The position numbers were made by a program, and so were the translations under genes. Positions 1-8,405 of a stretch of 64,000 nucleotides of DNA are shown piece by piece (the stretch's first letter is position 1; each line of letters opens with the position of its first letter). This stretch comes from Frigoribacterium sp. PhB24 (GTDB lineage: Bacteria > Actinomycetota > Actinomycetes > Actinomycetales > Microbacteriaceae). Below the pieces are notes generated by a model that did not search any database, was not told the origin of the DNA, and saw only the letters and a list, made by a program, of their open reading frames with translations. The stretch covers positions 434,001 through 498,000 of the forward strand of contig NZ_RKIC01000010.1 in assembly GCF_003755185.1 (NCBI RefSeq). The letters run 5' to 3'.

Positions 1-1
1 G

Positions 2-169
2 GCGCTCGCCGGGCTCGGGGTCCACGCCCTGGCCCGTCAGGCCGTGAGTGCGATCGACGCCGTGTTCCACCTCGAGCGACGGGGTGGCCACCGGAGGCTC
101 GCCGAGATCGGCCACCTGGCCGTGACACCCGACGGGCGCCTCTGCGCCCGGTCGGGACCGCGGGGGTGA
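2..169 (+). CDS. tadA: TadA/CpaF-family secretion ATPase, C-terminal end (partial)
   Basis: Only the last 55 residues are present; the gene begins before the window. The readable end contains AIDAVFHLERRGG followed by AEIGHLAV, which is the usual C-terminal pattern of TadA/CpaF ATPases (an AID.V.HL segment, then a short strand). These hexameric ATPases power assembly of Flp/Tad pili at the inner face of the membrane. The stop codon overlaps the GTG start of the next gene (GTGA), and that next gene is a type II secretion F-domain protein, which supports the assignment. The fragment is too short to check the Walker motifs. Confidence 0.7.
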   Translation, partial: ALAGLGVHALARQAVSAIDAVFHLERRGGHRRLAEIGHLAVTPDGRLCARSGPRG

Positions 170-1203
170 GCGGGGGCCCGGGGTCAGCTCCCCGCCGGCG
201 GAGGGCGAGGCGTGCGCGGCCGACACCGGCGGCCGTCCTGGTCGAACGTCTCGCCGTCCTCGTCGGTGCGGGTGTCGCGCCGTCCCGAGCCTGGGGGCAC
301 GTCGGCGCCGTCGAGCCGCCGGGCCCGATCCGGCGACTGGCCGAGGTGGTCGCCCTCGACGGTGGCGACGGCGTCGCGGTCTCCGACAGTCTCGTGTCGT
401 GGCTCGACACCCGGCCTTTCGAGGGTGCCGTCGACGCCGACGGGCACGAACGGACCTGGCGGCAGGTCGCCTGCGCGTGGCGGGTCGCCGAGACCAGTGG
501 GGCGCCGATGGCCGACTGCCTGCACTCCGTCGTCTCGGCCCTCCGCTCGGCCGACGAGGCCCGCCGAGACGTGCAGGTGGCCCTGAGCGGACCACGGGCG
601 ACGGCGACCGTGGTCCTCGCCCTCCCTCCGGTGGGCCTCCTCTTCTCCTTGGGGCTGGGATTCGATACCGGCACGGTGCTCGTCGGCACCCCGATCGGAT
701 GGGCGTGCCTCGTCGGCGCGGCCGGTCTCGTGACCGTCGCGCGTCGGTGGAACGCCCGTCTCGTGCGCGCCGCCCTGCCGTCGTCGAGGGTGCCGGGACT
801 GCGCCCGGAGCTCCTCGCCGTGGCTCTGTCCGGGGGAGCCTCGTGGTCGTCCGGCCTCGCCGTCGTCGATGAGGCGATCGCCTCGTGCGGCGTCGGGGCC
901 GCATCGCCCGGGACACGAGGAGGCGCGGGGCCGGTCGACGAGTCCGCCGACCGGGTCGAATTCCACCGGTGCGAGGCGGTGCTCGACCTGTCCCGTCGTG
1001 CCGGCGCGCCGGCGGGCCTCCTCCTGCGCTCCGAAGCCCGCGAGTTGCGGCTCGAGGCCCGCACGGCCGCCCAGGCGGCGGCCGGCCGGCTCGGGGTCAC
1101 CCTGATGCTGCCCCTCGGCGTGTGCATCCTGCCGGCGTTCCTGATCGTCGGGGTCGTCCCCCTCGTCGTCTCGCTCGTGTCGTCCACAGCGGGCTCCTGG
1201 TGA
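166..1203 (+). CDS. TadB-like type II secretion F-domain membrane protein (Flp/Tad pilus assembly)
   Basis: A 345-residue protein with a basic N-terminus, a soluble helical region, two adjacent membrane segments near residues 145-190 and a last hydrophobic segment near residues 315-340. This layout matches the T2SSF domain of TadB/TadC platform proteins, which sit in the inner membrane and couple the TadA motor to pilin extraction. It starts with GTG overlapping the tadA stop, so translation is probably coupled. Only one F-domain protein is visible here, whereas many Tad loci have separate TadB and TadC; a second could lie before the window. Naming it TadB rather than TadC is inference. Confidence 0.7.
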   Translation: MSGGPGSAPRRRRARRARPTPAAVLVERLAVLVGAGVAPSRAWGHVGAVEPPGPIRRLAEVVALDGGDGVAVSDSLVSWLDTRPFEGAVDADGHERTWRQVACAWRVAETSGAPMADCLHSVVSALRSADEARRDVQVALSGPRATATVVLALPPVGLLFSLGLGFDTGTVLVGTPIGWACLVGAAGLVTVARRWNARLVRAALPSSRVPGLRPELLAVALSGGASWSSGLAVVDEAIASCGVGAASPGTRGGAGPVDESADRVEFHRCEAVLDLSRRAGAPAGLLLRSEARELRLEARTAAQAAAGRLGVTLMLPLGVCILPAFLIVGVVPLVVSLVSSTAGSW

Positions 1204-1305
1204 CCGACCGTCCCCAGGCCGGGACGACGCCCGCGGCCCGTCCGCTCCATCCCGCCAGGCTCGACTCGTCACCGGAGAGGTGACGACGACCACGAGAGGA
1301 ACATC

Positions 1306-1560
1306 ATGACCGTTGCCACGACCCCACCGCCCGCCGTCTCGCCGACGGGGCCCCGCGCCTCCTGCGCCTCGGCCGCAGGCCGGATCGCGTCCGTCGCGCA
1401 TCGCCTGGCCCGGGCTGACGACGGTGCGGCCACGGCCGAGTACGCGATCGTCATCATGGCGGCGGTGGGCTTCGCCGGACTGCTCGTGACGATCATGAGG
1501 TCGGACGAGGTCCGGGGCGTCCTGTCCGACCTGGTCCGCTCGGCCCTCACCGTCGGATGA
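1306..1560 (+). CDS. DUF4244 Flp pilin-like small membrane protein
   Basis: An 84-residue protein with a 40-residue leader followed by DDGAATAEYAIVIMAAVGF, a pattern shared by Flp-type pilins and the actinobacterial DUF4244 family: an acidic-glycine cleavage region, then T/A-E-Y and a hydrophobic helix. Known pilins of this type are cleaved by a prepilin peptidase, and the Glu of the EY motif is needed for assembly. It lies between the Tad platform gene and TadE-like genes, so it is probably the major pilin or a minor subunit of the same apparatus. Its stop overlaps the next start (ATGA). No prepilin peptidase is visible in the window. Confidence 0.72.
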   Translation: MTVATTPPPAVSPTGPRASCASAAGRIASVAHRLARADDGAATAEYAIVIMAAVGFAGLLVTIMRSDEVRGVLSDLVRSALTVG

Positions 1561-1943
1561 CGGCCGAGCAGGCGGTCGAGGTCCGCCGCCGCCTCTCCCG
1601 CCTCGGCCGGGGTGCCCACGACGAGAAGGGGAGCGCGACGGTCGAGTTCGCGATGACGATGCCCGCCGTCGTCTTGGTCGTGGCGTTCGTCGTCGCGAGC
1701 CTGGGCGTCACCTCGCAGTCCGTGCGGCTCGCGGACGCCGCAGCCGTCGTCGCCCGGCAGAGTGCCCGAGGTGATCGCGGCTCGGTCGGCGCGACTCTGG
1801 AGCGGCTCGCACCGGGGGCTTCGTCGTCCGAGTCCGTGGGTGCGGACCTCGTCTGCGTCGACCTCCGCCGCACGGTGCGGGTCGGCCCCGTCGGCGAGGT
1901 CGCGTTGACCTCCCGCAGTTGCGCGCCGACGGCCGGACGATGA
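1557..1943 (+). CDS. TadE-like pseudopilin
   Basis: A 128-residue protein in which a basic N-terminus is followed by KGSATVEFAMTMPAVVLVV, the TadE signature (small residues, then VEFA and a hydrophobic helix), at about residues 25-50. The rest is a short extracytoplasmic domain with two cysteines. TadE-like pseudopilins are thought to act in Tad pilus biogenesis. The gene overlaps the preceding pilin-like gene by 4 bases and the next gene by 4 bases (ATGA), so the cluster is one translationally coupled operon. Confidence 0.75.
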   Translation: MTAEQAVEVRRRLSRLGRGAHDEKGSATVEFAMTMPAVVLVVAFVVASLGVTSQSVRLADAAAVVARQSARGDRGSVGATLERLAPGASSSESVGADLVCVDLRRTVRVGPVGEVALTSRSCAPTAGR

Positions 1944-2320
1944 CCGTCCGCCGCGTCGTCGCCGGCGACCGCGGCGGCTCGACCGTCCTCCTGGCCGGCG
2001 GCATCGTGACCATCGCCACCCTCTGCGTCGTCCTCGTCGGATCGCACTCGGCCCTCGTGGTCCGGTCGCGTACGGCCGGGGCGGCCGACGCCTCGGCGCT
2101 CGCCGCGGCCGATGCCCTCGCGGGGGTCGTCGTCGGCTCTCCGTGCGACCGGGCCGCCGTGACCGCCGAGGCGAACGGCGTCGACCTGACGGCCTGCGTC
2201 GTCTCGGGCGCCGAGGCCACGGTGGAGGTCTCGACGGCCCTCGGACCGATCGGCGTCACGGCCCGCGCGTCGGCCGGTCCACCGCCCCCGTCGGCCCCGC
2301 CCCGGGGCCGTGTCCCGTGA
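1940..2320 (+). CDS. Rv3654c/TadE-like (TadG-like) secreted protein of the Tad locus
   Basis: A 126-residue protein with a basic start, GDRGGSTVLLAGGIVTIATL as a single N-terminal membrane segment, then an Ala-rich stretch typical of helicase/secretion-neighbourhood TadE-like proteins (the Rv3654c type). I chose the ATG that overlaps the upstream TadE-like stop (ATGA) rather than the one 21 bases earlier. The C-terminus is proline-rich (PPPPSAPP). It is last in the Tad operon; the 159 bases after it, up to topA, contain no convincing gene. Function beyond association with Tad pili is unknown. Confidence 0.65.
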   Translation: MTVRRVVAGDRGGSTVLLAGGIVTIATLCVVLVGSHSALVVRSRTAGAADASALAAADALAGVVVGSPCDRAAVTAEANGVDLTACVVSGAEATVEVSTALGPIGVTARASAGPPPPSAPPRGRVP

Positions 2321-2479
2321 AGGAGGCCCGAGTGTCGGGTGTGTATGGTGTGGCTGTCGGCTGCACGGCTCCCGACGTTCCTCGGGGTCGGTGGGAGCGA
2401 TCGAGCACCCCGTCCTCGCCCTGCAGCCCCTCGCCCGGTCCGTCGGACCGGGTCGCCGCACCACCACCCAAGGAGTCCC

Positions 2480-5398
2480 GTGCCAGGCACGAAGAAACTG
2501 GTCATCGTCGAGTCGCCCGCCAAGGCCAAGACGATCGGGCAGTACCTCGGCGACGGATACGAGGTGCTGGCCTCCGTCGGTCACATCCGCGATCTCGTCG
2601 AGCCCAAGAACCTCCCGGCCGAACTGAAGAAGGGGTCGATGGGTAAGTTCTCCGTCGACGTCGAGAACGGTTTCGAGCCCTACTACGTCGTGTCGGACGC
2701 GAAGAAGAAGACCGTCTCGGATCTCAAGCGCGCGTTGAAGAACGCCGACGAGCTCTACCTCGCGACAGATGAGGACCGCGAGGGCGAGGCGATCGCGTGG
2801 CACCTCCTGCAAGAGCTCAAGCCCAAGGTGCCCGTCAAGCGCATGGTCTTCCACGAGATCACCAAGGACGCCATCCAGAAAGCCCAGGAGAACACGCGCG
2901 AACTCGACACCGCCCTGGTCGACGCCCAAGAGACCCGCCGCATCCTCGACCGCCTCTACGGCTACGAGGTCTCGCCCGTCCTGTGGCGCAAGGTCGGCCC
3001 CGGCCTCTCGGCCGGCCGTGTCCAGTCGGCCGCCACCCGTCTCGTCGTCGACCGCGAACGTGAACGACTGGCGTTCGTCTCCGCCTCGTACTGGGACCTC
3101 ACCGCCACCTTCGAGCCCGTCGCGACCGAGGGTGAGGCGAAGGTCGCCTTCGGGTCACGCCTCGTCCGCGTCAACGGGGGACGCGTGGCCGCCGGCCGCG
3201 ACTTCGACGACCGTGGTCGGCTGAAGGGCGAGGCGGTCGCGCTCGACGAGGCGGCGGCACGTGCACTCGCCGAGGCCCTGAGCTCCGCCGACGTCGAGAT
3301 CGTCGTCGGCTCGGTCGACTCGAAGCCCTACACGCGCCGTCCCGCTGCTCCTTTCACCACGTCGACGCTCCAGCAAGAGGCCGCGCGCAAGCTACGGTTC
3401 TCGGCCCGGCAGACCATGAGCGTCGCGCAGTCGCTCTACGAGAACGGCCACATCACCTACATGCGCACCGACTCGCCGGCGCTGTCCCAGCAGGCGATCG
3501 GTGCGGCGCGCAGCCAGGCGGCGAAGCTCTACGGGCCCGAGACGGTTCCCGAGAAGCCGCGGCTGTACACCGGCAAGAGCAAGAACGCCCAAGAGGCCCA
3601 CGAGGCCATCCGTCCGTCGGGGGACACCTTCAAGACTCCCTCCGAGATGCAGAACGTGCTGCGCGGCAACGACTGGAAGCTCTACGACCTCATCTGGAAG
3701 CGCACGGTCGCGTCGCAGATGGCGGACGCCAAGGGATCGACCGCCTCGGTCGTCGTCTCGGCGACCACCCCGGGCACGGTCGAGGGCATCGCCTCCCGCA
3801 CGGCCGTCGGCACGCTCGCCGAGTTCGCCGCTTCGGGCACGGTCATCACGTTCCGCGGGTTCCTCAACGCCTACGAAGAGGGGCGTGACGAGGACCGCCA
3901 CGGCGCGGCCGAACCCGCCGAGGCCAAGCTGCCTCCGCTGACCGCCGGTCAGGCCCTCGGGCTCGACGAGGTCGAGGCGAAGGGGCACGACACGTCGGCT
4001 CCGCCGCGCTACACCGAGGCGAGCCTGGTCAAGACGCTCGAAGAGCTCGGCATCGGTCGCCCCTCGACGTACGCCGCCATCATGTCGACCATCGTCGACC
4101 GCGGCTACGTCACGCCCCGCGGGACGGCCCTCGTCCCGAACTGGATCGCGTTCTCGGTGGTCCGTCTGCTCGAGGACTACTTCGCCGACCTGGTCGAGTA
4201 CGACTTCACGGCCAGCATGGAGGACGACCTCGACCTCATCGCCGGCGGCGACGCCGACCGCGTGGACTGGTTGAACGGCTTCTACTTCGGCAACGAGTCA
4301 CACCGAGGTCTCCGCAAGGTGATCGACAACCTGGGCGAGATCGACGCGCGCGACATCAACTCCATCGTCCTCGCCGACGGCGTGACCCTGCGCATCGGTC
4401 GCTACGGCCCCTACCTCGAGGCGCCGGGCGACGATCCCGAGACGCCGCGCCGGGTGAACGTGCCCGAAGACCTCGCGCCCGACGAGTTGACCGCCGAGAA
4501 GGCGCGCGAGCTGATCGAGGCCCCCGTCGTCGGTGACCGCGTGCTGGGGCTCAACCCCGAGACGGGCAAGGAGGTCATCGCGAAGGACGGCCGATTCGGC
4601 CCGTACGTCACCGAGCGGACCCCCGAGTCGGCGACCCACGAGGGTTCGGGCGAGATCGTGGCCGACCCGGCGACGGGCGAGGTGACCGAGCCGGCGGCTG
4701 CCGCCACGACCACGGCCGGGGCGAAGAAGACCCCCGCCAAGAAGACCCCCGCCAAGAAGGCCGCCGCTCCGAAAGAACGCACGGCGTCGCTCTTCAAGAG
4801 CATGGGCGTCGACACGATCGACCTCGACACGGCCCTGCGACTGCTCGACCTGCCCCGCACCGTCGGCACCGACCCCGAGAGCGGCGACGAGATCCAGGCG
4901 CAGAACGGTCGTTACGGTCCCTACCTGAAGAAGGGGACCGACACCCGGTCGTTGACGAGCGAGGACCAGATCTTCGACATCGACCTGCCCGGGGCGCTCG
5001 AGCTCTACGCCCAGCCGAAGTACGGCGCCCGCAAGGCCAGCAGCGCTTTGAAAGAGTTCGAGGCCGACCCGGTCAGCGGCAAGCCCATCAAGGTGAAGGA
5101 CGGTCGATTCGGTCCGTACGTCACCGACGGCGAGACGAACGCGACGATCCCACGCGGCGAGACCGTGGAAGAGGTCGACTTCGACCGTGCCGTCCAGCTG
5201 CTCGCCGACAAACGCGCCAAGGGCCCGGCCAAGCCCAAGGCGGCCGCGAAGAAGGCACCTGCCAAGAAAGCGCCCGCCAAGAAGGCGAGCACCGCCAAGG
5301 CGCCGGCCAAGAAGGCGGCGACCACGGCCGCCAAGAAGGCGCCGGTCAAGAAGGCCCCTGCGGAGAAGACCGCGGCGCCCGAGGCTCAGGCCGAGTGA
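2480..5398 (+). CDS. topA: DNA topoisomerase I (type IA)
   Basis: A 972-residue type IA topoisomerase that relaxes negative supercoils. The Toprim domain starts with [13 protein letters not shown] (Glu11) and carries the DEDRE metal motif at residues 97-101. The active-site tyrosine lies in HITYMRTDS near residue 327. After the core come several C-terminal RFGPYV/RYGPYL repeats, and the last 60 residues are a lysine-rich tail of AKKAPAKKA-type repeats, as in mycobacterial TopA, where such tails help DNA binding. The zinc ribbons of the E. coli enzyme are absent, as is usual in actinobacteria. The GTG start is set by AAGGAG at 2470-2475, four bases upstream; longer in-frame starts lack this support. 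Confidence 0.97.
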   Translation: MPGTKKLVIVESPAKAKTIGQYLGDGYEVLASVGHIRDLVEPKNLPAELKKGSMGKFSVDVENGFEPYYVVSDAKKKTVSDLKRALKNADELYLATDEDREGEAIAWHLLQELKPKVPVKRMVFHEITKDAIQKAQENTRELDTALVDAQETRRILDRLYGYEVSPVLWRKVGPGLSAGRVQSAATRLVVDRERERLAFVSASYWDLTATFEPVATEGEAKVAFGSRLVRVNGGRVAAGRDFDDRGRLKGEAVALDEAAARALAEALSSADVEIVVGSVDSKPYTRRPAAPFTTSTLQQEAARKLRFSARQTMSVAQSLYENGHITYMRTDSPALSQQAIGAARSQAAKLYGPETVPEKPRLYTGKSKNAQEAHEAIRPSGDTFKTPSEMQNVLRGNDWKLYDLIWKRTVASQMADAKGSTASVVVSATTPGTVEGIASRTAVGTLAEFAASGTVITFRGFLNAYEEGRDEDRHGAAEPAEAKLPPLTAGQALGLDEVEAKGHDTSAPPRYTEASLVKTLEELGIGRPSTYAAIMSTIVDRGYVTPRGTALVPNWIAFSVVRLLEDYFADLVEYDFTASMEDDLDLIAGGDADRVDWLNGFYFGNESHRGLRKVIDNLGEIDARDINSIVLADGVTLRIGRYGPYLEAPGDDPETPRRVNVPEDLAPDELTAEKARELIEAPVVGDRVLGLNPETGKEVIAKDGRFGPYVTERTPESATHEGSGEIVADPATGEVTEPAAAATTTAGAKKTPAKKTPAKKAAAPKERTASLFKSMGVDTIDLDTALRLLDLPRTVGTDPESGDEIQAQNGRYGPYLKKGTDTRSLTSEDQIFDIDLPGALELYAQPKYGARKASSALKEFEADPVSGKPIKVKDGRFGPYVTDGETNATIPRGETVEEVDFDRAVQLLADKRAKGPAKPKAAAKKAPAKKAPAKKASTAKAPAKKAATTAAKKAPVKKAPAEKTAAPEAQAE

Positions 5399-5438
5399 CC
5401 GGCGCGGTCGACCCCCGAGCCGAGGGCGCACGCTGACC

Positions 5439-6587
5439 ATGCCCCTCTGGGAACACCTCACGGGTCAGCCCGATGCCATCGAGGCGTTGACCGCGGCCGC
5501 CTCCACGCAGCCCGGCAACGCCTCGATGACGCACTCGTGGCTGATCACCGGGCCGCCCGGCTCGGGGCGCTCGAACCTCGCCTACGCCTTCGCGGCCGCG
5601 CTGCTCTCGCGGGAGCCGGCGGACGAAGACGCGACGCTCCGCCAGGTGGCCGCCCGATCGCACCCCGATCTCGCGGTCCTCAGCACCGAGCGCATCATCA
5701 TCACGATCGACGAGGTCCGCGCTCTGGTCGCGGCGAGCCAGTTCTCACCGTCGGTGGGCCGTTACCGGGTGGTCGTCATCGAGGACGCCGACCGCATGAC
5801 CGAGCGCACCTCGAACCTCCTGCTCAAGGCCCTCGAAGAACCACCACCCCGCACCGTCTGGCTGCTGTGCGCTCCCAGCGAGGCCGATCTCATCCCCACG
5901 ATCCGCTCCCGCGTCCGCAGCGTGCGCCTCCGCATGCCGGCCGTGAGCGACGTCGCCGCCCTCCTCGAGAACCGTGACGGCGTCGACCCCGAGATCGCGC
6001 TCGTGGCGGCGCGCGAGGCCCAGAGCCACATCGGCATGGCGCGGCGTCTGGCGCTCGACACCTCGGCGAGGTCCCGACGTCGGCAGACCCTCGAGACCGC
6101 ACTGGCGATCCGGAGCGTCTCGGACGCGGTCATCTCGGCGGCGACCCTGCTCGCGGTCGCCGGCGACGACGCCAAGGCCATCACCGAAGAACGCGACGCC
6201 GAAGAACGGGCGGGTGCGTTGCGGTCGCTGGGCGTCGAACCGGGTGGCACCGTCCCTCCGGCGCTGCGCAGCCAGCTGCGGGCCCTCGAGGACGACCAGA
6301 AGCGTCGGGCGACCCGGAGCCTCCGGGACGGGATCGACCGCATCATGGTCGACCTCCTCTCGCTGTACCGCGACGTCCTGCTGCTACAGCTCGGCGTCGA
6401 CGAGCAGCCCATCAACGAGAGCATCCGGGCACAGCTCGACATCGCGGCGGCGGCGTCGACGCCGGCCGCGACCCTGGCCGTGCTCGACGCCATCACCCTG
6501 GCCCGACGCCGCATCGAGGCCAACGTGTCGCCGGCCATGGCGCTCGAGGCCATGCTCGTCGTGGTCAGTCGGCGCACCGGCCGCTGA
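5439..6587 (+). CDS. holB: DNA polymerase III subunit delta prime (clamp loader)
   Basis: A 382-residue clamp-loader subunit. It has a degenerate P-loop GPPGSGRS (residues 38-45, Arg replacing the catalytic Lys, expected for delta prime, which does not hydrolyse ATP), the [11 protein letters not shown] motif, and [18 protein letters not shown] followed by the sensor-1 region and TIRSRV. It follows topA by 40 bases. The four-cysteine zinc module normally found between the P-loop and the HPD motif is absent: only one cysteine occurs in the protein, in the segment LLCAPSEA. The topA-holB pairing is common in actinobacteria, often with tmk between them; tmk is not present here. Confidence 0.93.
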   Translation: MPLWEHLTGQPDAIEALTAAASTQPGNASMTHSWLITGPPGSGRSNLAYAFAAALLSREPADEDATLRQVAARSHPDLAVLSTERIIITIDEVRALVAASQFSPSVGRYRVVVIEDADRMTERTSNLLLKALEEPPPRTVWLLCAPSEADLIPTIRSRVRSVRLRMPAVSDVAALLENRDGVDPEIALVAAREAQSHIGMARRLALDTSARSRRRQTLETALAIRSVSDAVISAATLLAVAGDDAKAITEERDAEERAGALRSLGVEPGGTVPPALRSQLRALEDDQKRRATRSLRDGIDRIMVDLLSLYRDVLLLQLGVDEQPINESIRAQLDIAAAASTPAATLAVLDAITLARRRIEANVSPAMALEAMLVVVSRRTGR

Positions 6588-6671
6588 TCGGCGGTCGACG
6601 CCGGCGAGACCACCACGGAGGCGAGCGTCCCGTCCATGCCTTTCCCCGGCTGCATGCGCGATGATGGCCTG

Positions 6672-7334
6672 ATGAGCGACCCGAACGCCGCCCCCGGTCT
6701 GCGTGAGCGCAAACGTCTGGCCACCCGTCGAGCGATCCAGGTCGCCGTCCTCGACCTCATCGTCGAGCACGGCCTCGAGGCGGTGACCGTCGACATGGTC
6801 AGCCGCCGGGCAGACGTCTCGCCGCGCACCTTCTTCAATTACTTCCCGTCCAAAGAAGAGGCCGTCGTCGGCGATCCGCCGGCGCTGCCCGACGGCCACG
6901 ACCTCGAGCGGTTCGTGGCCCAACGCGACGAGCCCGTGTTGTCGAGCCTGATCCAGCTGCTCACGAACGCCGTCGAGTCGGCCACGGTCGACCGCGAGCT
7001 GGTCGTCCTGCGCCGGCGGGTGCTGCGCGCCCACCCCGACCTGCTCGCCCGCCGCATCGCGTCGACGCGGGTCTTCGAGGAGCGTCTGACGACCGTCGTC
7101 GCGCAGCGCATGGCCGCCGACGCGGGTGTCGCGGACGACGCGGTGGACGCCTCGTTGGTCAGCCGCGCGCACCTCGTGTCCCTGGTCAGCATCGCCGCCC
7201 TGCGACACGCGTGGGCGGAGTGGATCGACGACGACGACGTGGACCACCTCAGCGACATGCGGTACAGCTTGCGTGCCCGCATGGAGGCCAGCTTCGACGA
7301 GCTCGGCCGCCTCGTGACACGTGAGGTCCGCTGA
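6672..7334 (+). CDS. TetR/AcrR-family transcriptional regulator
   Basis: A 220-residue regulator. The N-terminal helix-turn-helix reads RERKRLATRRAIQVAVLDLI ... VTVDMVSRRADVSPRTFFNYFPSKEEAV, the standard TetR DNA-binding domain; the C-terminal ligand domain is not diagnostic. Of the possible starts I prefer ATG 6672: a GATGAT -10-like hexamer ends 6 bases upstream (6660-6665), which would give a leaderless mRNA. The ATG at 6636 would add 12 poorly conserved residues. It stands alone just before the tRNA gene, so its target cannot be deduced from context. Confidence 0.88.
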   Translation: MSDPNAAPGLRERKRLATRRAIQVAVLDLIVEHGLEAVTVDMVSRRADVSPRTFFNYFPSKEEAVVGDPPALPDGHDLERFVAQRDEPVLSSLIQLLTNAVESATVDRELVVLRRRVLRAHPDLLARRIASTRVFEERLTTVVAQRMAADAGVADDAVDASLVSRAHLVSLVSIAALRHAWAEWIDDDDVDHLSDMRYSLRARMEASFDELGRLVTREVR

Positions 7335-7391
7335 TCCTGTACAGTATCTAATCGTGCCGCGAGGCACGGGCAACCGGCTCAGGTCGGTCCC

Positions 7392-7464
7392 GCCGCTTTA
7401 GCTCAGTCGGTAGAGCGTCTCACTCGTAATGAGAAGGTCATCAGTTCGATTCTGATAAGCGGCT
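7392..7464 (+). tRNA. tRNA-Thr (anticodon CGU), prophage integration target
   Basis: The cloverleaf is complete: a 7-bp acceptor stem (GCCGCTT with AAGCGGC), a D-arm GCTCAGTCGGTAGAGC, an anticodon arm TCTCA-CTCGTAA-TGAGA with anticodon CGT, and a T-arm ATCAG-TTCGATT-CTGAT. U is the discriminator base. The gene is followed by CCC, so the 3' CCA is not encoded here, although it is encoded at the other end of the prophage. A TATCTA hexamer at 7345-7350 is a weak -10 candidate. Its 3' half, from 7423 on, is the attachment core. Confidence 0.96.
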
Positions 7465-7466
7465 CC
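7423..7466 (+). repeat. attL core (44-bp direct repeat)
   Basis: Identical over 44 bases to 47868-47911. It begins in the anticodon loop (CTCGTAAT) and runs through the T-arm and acceptor 3' strand to CC just past the discriminator base. The flanking bases differ on both sides, which fixes the limits. After integration the phage supplies this 3' part, so the tRNA gene is kept intact at the left end. Confidence 0.95.
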
Positions 7467-7470
7467 CTCA

Positions 7471-7500
7471 GAGGCCCGGATCTACACCGATCCGGGCCTC
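7471..7500 (+). terminator. Rho-independent terminator after tRNA-Thr (phage supplied)
   Basis: A perfect 12-bp stem, GAGGCCCGGATC with GATCCGGGCCTC, and a 6-base loop, directly followed by TTCCC. It lies inside the prophage, so it replaces the host terminator that now sits beyond attR at 47918-47942. Confidence 0.85.
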
Positions 7501-7526
7501 TTCCCGATTCAGGAACCGACGCCCCG

Positions 7527-7546
7527 GAGGGCAATCAGAGGGCAAC
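7527..7546 (+). promoter_or_regulatory. Putative integrase arm-type binding sites, left arm
   Basis: Two direct copies of GAGGGCAA with an 11-base period, 60 bases inside the attL core. A near-identical pair (18 of 20 bases, same spacing and orientation) lies inside the right end at 47732-47751. Paired direct repeats on both sides of the core are what arm-binding domains of tyrosine integrases recognise in phages such as lambda and L5. The role is inferred from position and repetition. Confidence 0.6.
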
Positions 7547-7598
7547 ACTCATGACGGAGGGCTACCGCCAGCCCACCGAGTCGACGTACGATCGCCGC

Positions 7599-7793
7599 AT
7601 GAGAGCACTTCAAGTCGTCGGCGTCATCTGCCTGATCCTCGCGGGCCTGGCTCTCATCATCGCCATCACCGGCGGCTCCTACCTGTTCGGCGCCGCAGCG
7701 ATCACTCTCGGCCTCATCGGCGGGTTCTCGATCTACACGCTTGCGCAGAAGGAGATCGCCCAGTCACGCGCGAAAGCGACGCCCGAGGCCTGA
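7599..7793 (+). CDS. Small two-helix membrane protein at the prophage left end
   Basis: A 64-residue protein with two hydrophobic segments (about residues 5-24 and 28-48) and a charged tail AQKEIAQSRAKATPEA. I recognise no family. I prefer ATG 7599 because TACGAT, a good -10 hexamer, ends 6 bases upstream, suggesting a leaderless mRNA; an in-frame ATG at 7551 would add 16 polar residues. It is on the plus strand, opposite the lytic genes, so it may be expressed in the lysogen. A strong bidirectional terminator follows at 7812. A role in superinfection exclusion is possible but unsupported. Confidence 0.6.
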   Translation: MRALQVVGVICLILAGLALIIAITGGSYLFGAAAITLGLIGGFSIYTLAQKEIAQSRAKATPEA

Positions 7794-7811
7794 TCGGCTC
7801 ACTGAGACGAC

Positions 7812-7853
7812 GAAAGACCCCCACCCAGGCACTAAGCCGGATGGGGGTCTTTC
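7812..7853. terminator. Bidirectional intrinsic terminator between convergent genes
   Basis: A perfect 12-bp stem, GAAAGACCCCCA with TGGGGGTCTTTC, around an 18-base loop. Because the stem ends in AAA/TTT it can work on both strands. It separates the plus-strand small membrane gene from the convergent 46-codon minus-strand gene, whose stop codon overlaps its edge. Confidence 0.85.
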
Positions 7854-7992
7854 AGATCGCCGAAGCTGCTATCTCGTCGAGCTGATTGAGAGCCAAGAGC
7901 AGAGCATCCCACTCCAGCTCGGTCGTCTGGGGGTTGTCGGATACCCGCGCTACGAAAAGCGCAAACTGATGAATCAAGTCGTCGGCGGTCAT
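7852..7992 (-). CDS. Hypothetical 46-residue protein
   Basis: A short minus-strand frame starting with MTADDLIHQFALFVARVSDN and ending LNQLDEIAASAI, with acidic, helix-forming composition and no shadow-like arginine/proline bias. It ends exactly at the bidirectional terminator shared with the opposite gene, which supports it being real. No family recognised, no membrane segment. Confidence 0.5.
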   Translation of the reverse strand: MTADDLIHQFALFVARVSDNPQTTELEWDALLLALNQLDEIAASAI

Positions 7993-8070
7993 CCGCTCAT
8001 CTTGTCGGGCGGTGGACCTAAGTAGGCACTTATCCCCAGATGTCAGAGGACCTGCGTACGCTCCCCGATC

Positions 8071-8394
8071 GTGGGAGTGAACGGATCAGGCGACGCGTAC
8101 AGGCGCATCATCAACAAGCCCATCCCCGCACACCCGCACGCGCACGGCGGGTTCGGTCTCTGGACCATCCAGGTCAAGCCAGGGCCGGCCCTCGGCTGGG
8201 TCATCATCCGTTCGAACGGCCACGAGCCCCGCTACCACGCCTACGCCTACTGCCGCGATGCCGGCGGGCGCCGGCCGTGGCTGCGCGAGTTTGGCACGTT
8301 GAACAGCGCCGTCGCGTGGATGCTGCAGCATGAATCAGAGATCCGCGAACTCATCGCCGGCAGTGAACCGGAGCCGGACGAGCCGATCACCTAG
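8071..8394 (+). CDS. Hypothetical 107-residue prophage protein
   Basis: A soluble 107-residue protein with a strand-rich centre (GLWTIQVKPGPALGWVIIRS), one cysteine and an acidic C-terminus (GSEPEPDEPIT). No family recognised. The GTG start at 8071 is preceded by TACGCT (8057-8062), 8 bases upstream, consistent with a leaderless transcript as proposed for other plus-strand prophage genes. It lies just upstream of the O-antigen ligase-like gene (11-base gap) and may accompany it as cargo. A nearby GTG at 8077 is an alternative start. Confidence 0.6.
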   Translation: MGVNGSGDAYRRIINKPIPAHPHAHGGFGLWTIQVKPGPALGWVIIRSNGHEPRYHAYAYCRDAGGRRPWLREFGTLNSAVAWMLQHESEIRELIAGSEPEPDEPIT

Positions 8395-8405
8395 GCTTTG
8401 CTCTC

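Noticed and set aside
184-1401. Long minus-strand frame opposite the Tad genes
   Set aside because: Arg/Gly/Asp-rich composition and full overlap with recognised Tad genes mark it as a shadow caused by high GC content.
2339-2479. N-terminal extension of TopA from an upstream start
   Set aside because: The extra 47 residues are unlike TopA, whereas GTG 2480 has AAGGAG four bases before it and gives the standard [13 protein letters not shown] start.
2332-2646. A separate small gene after the AAGGAGG at 2321-2327
   Set aside because: Despite the ribosome-site-like sequence, the frame continues as Arg-rich shadow coding within topA and matches nothing recognisable.
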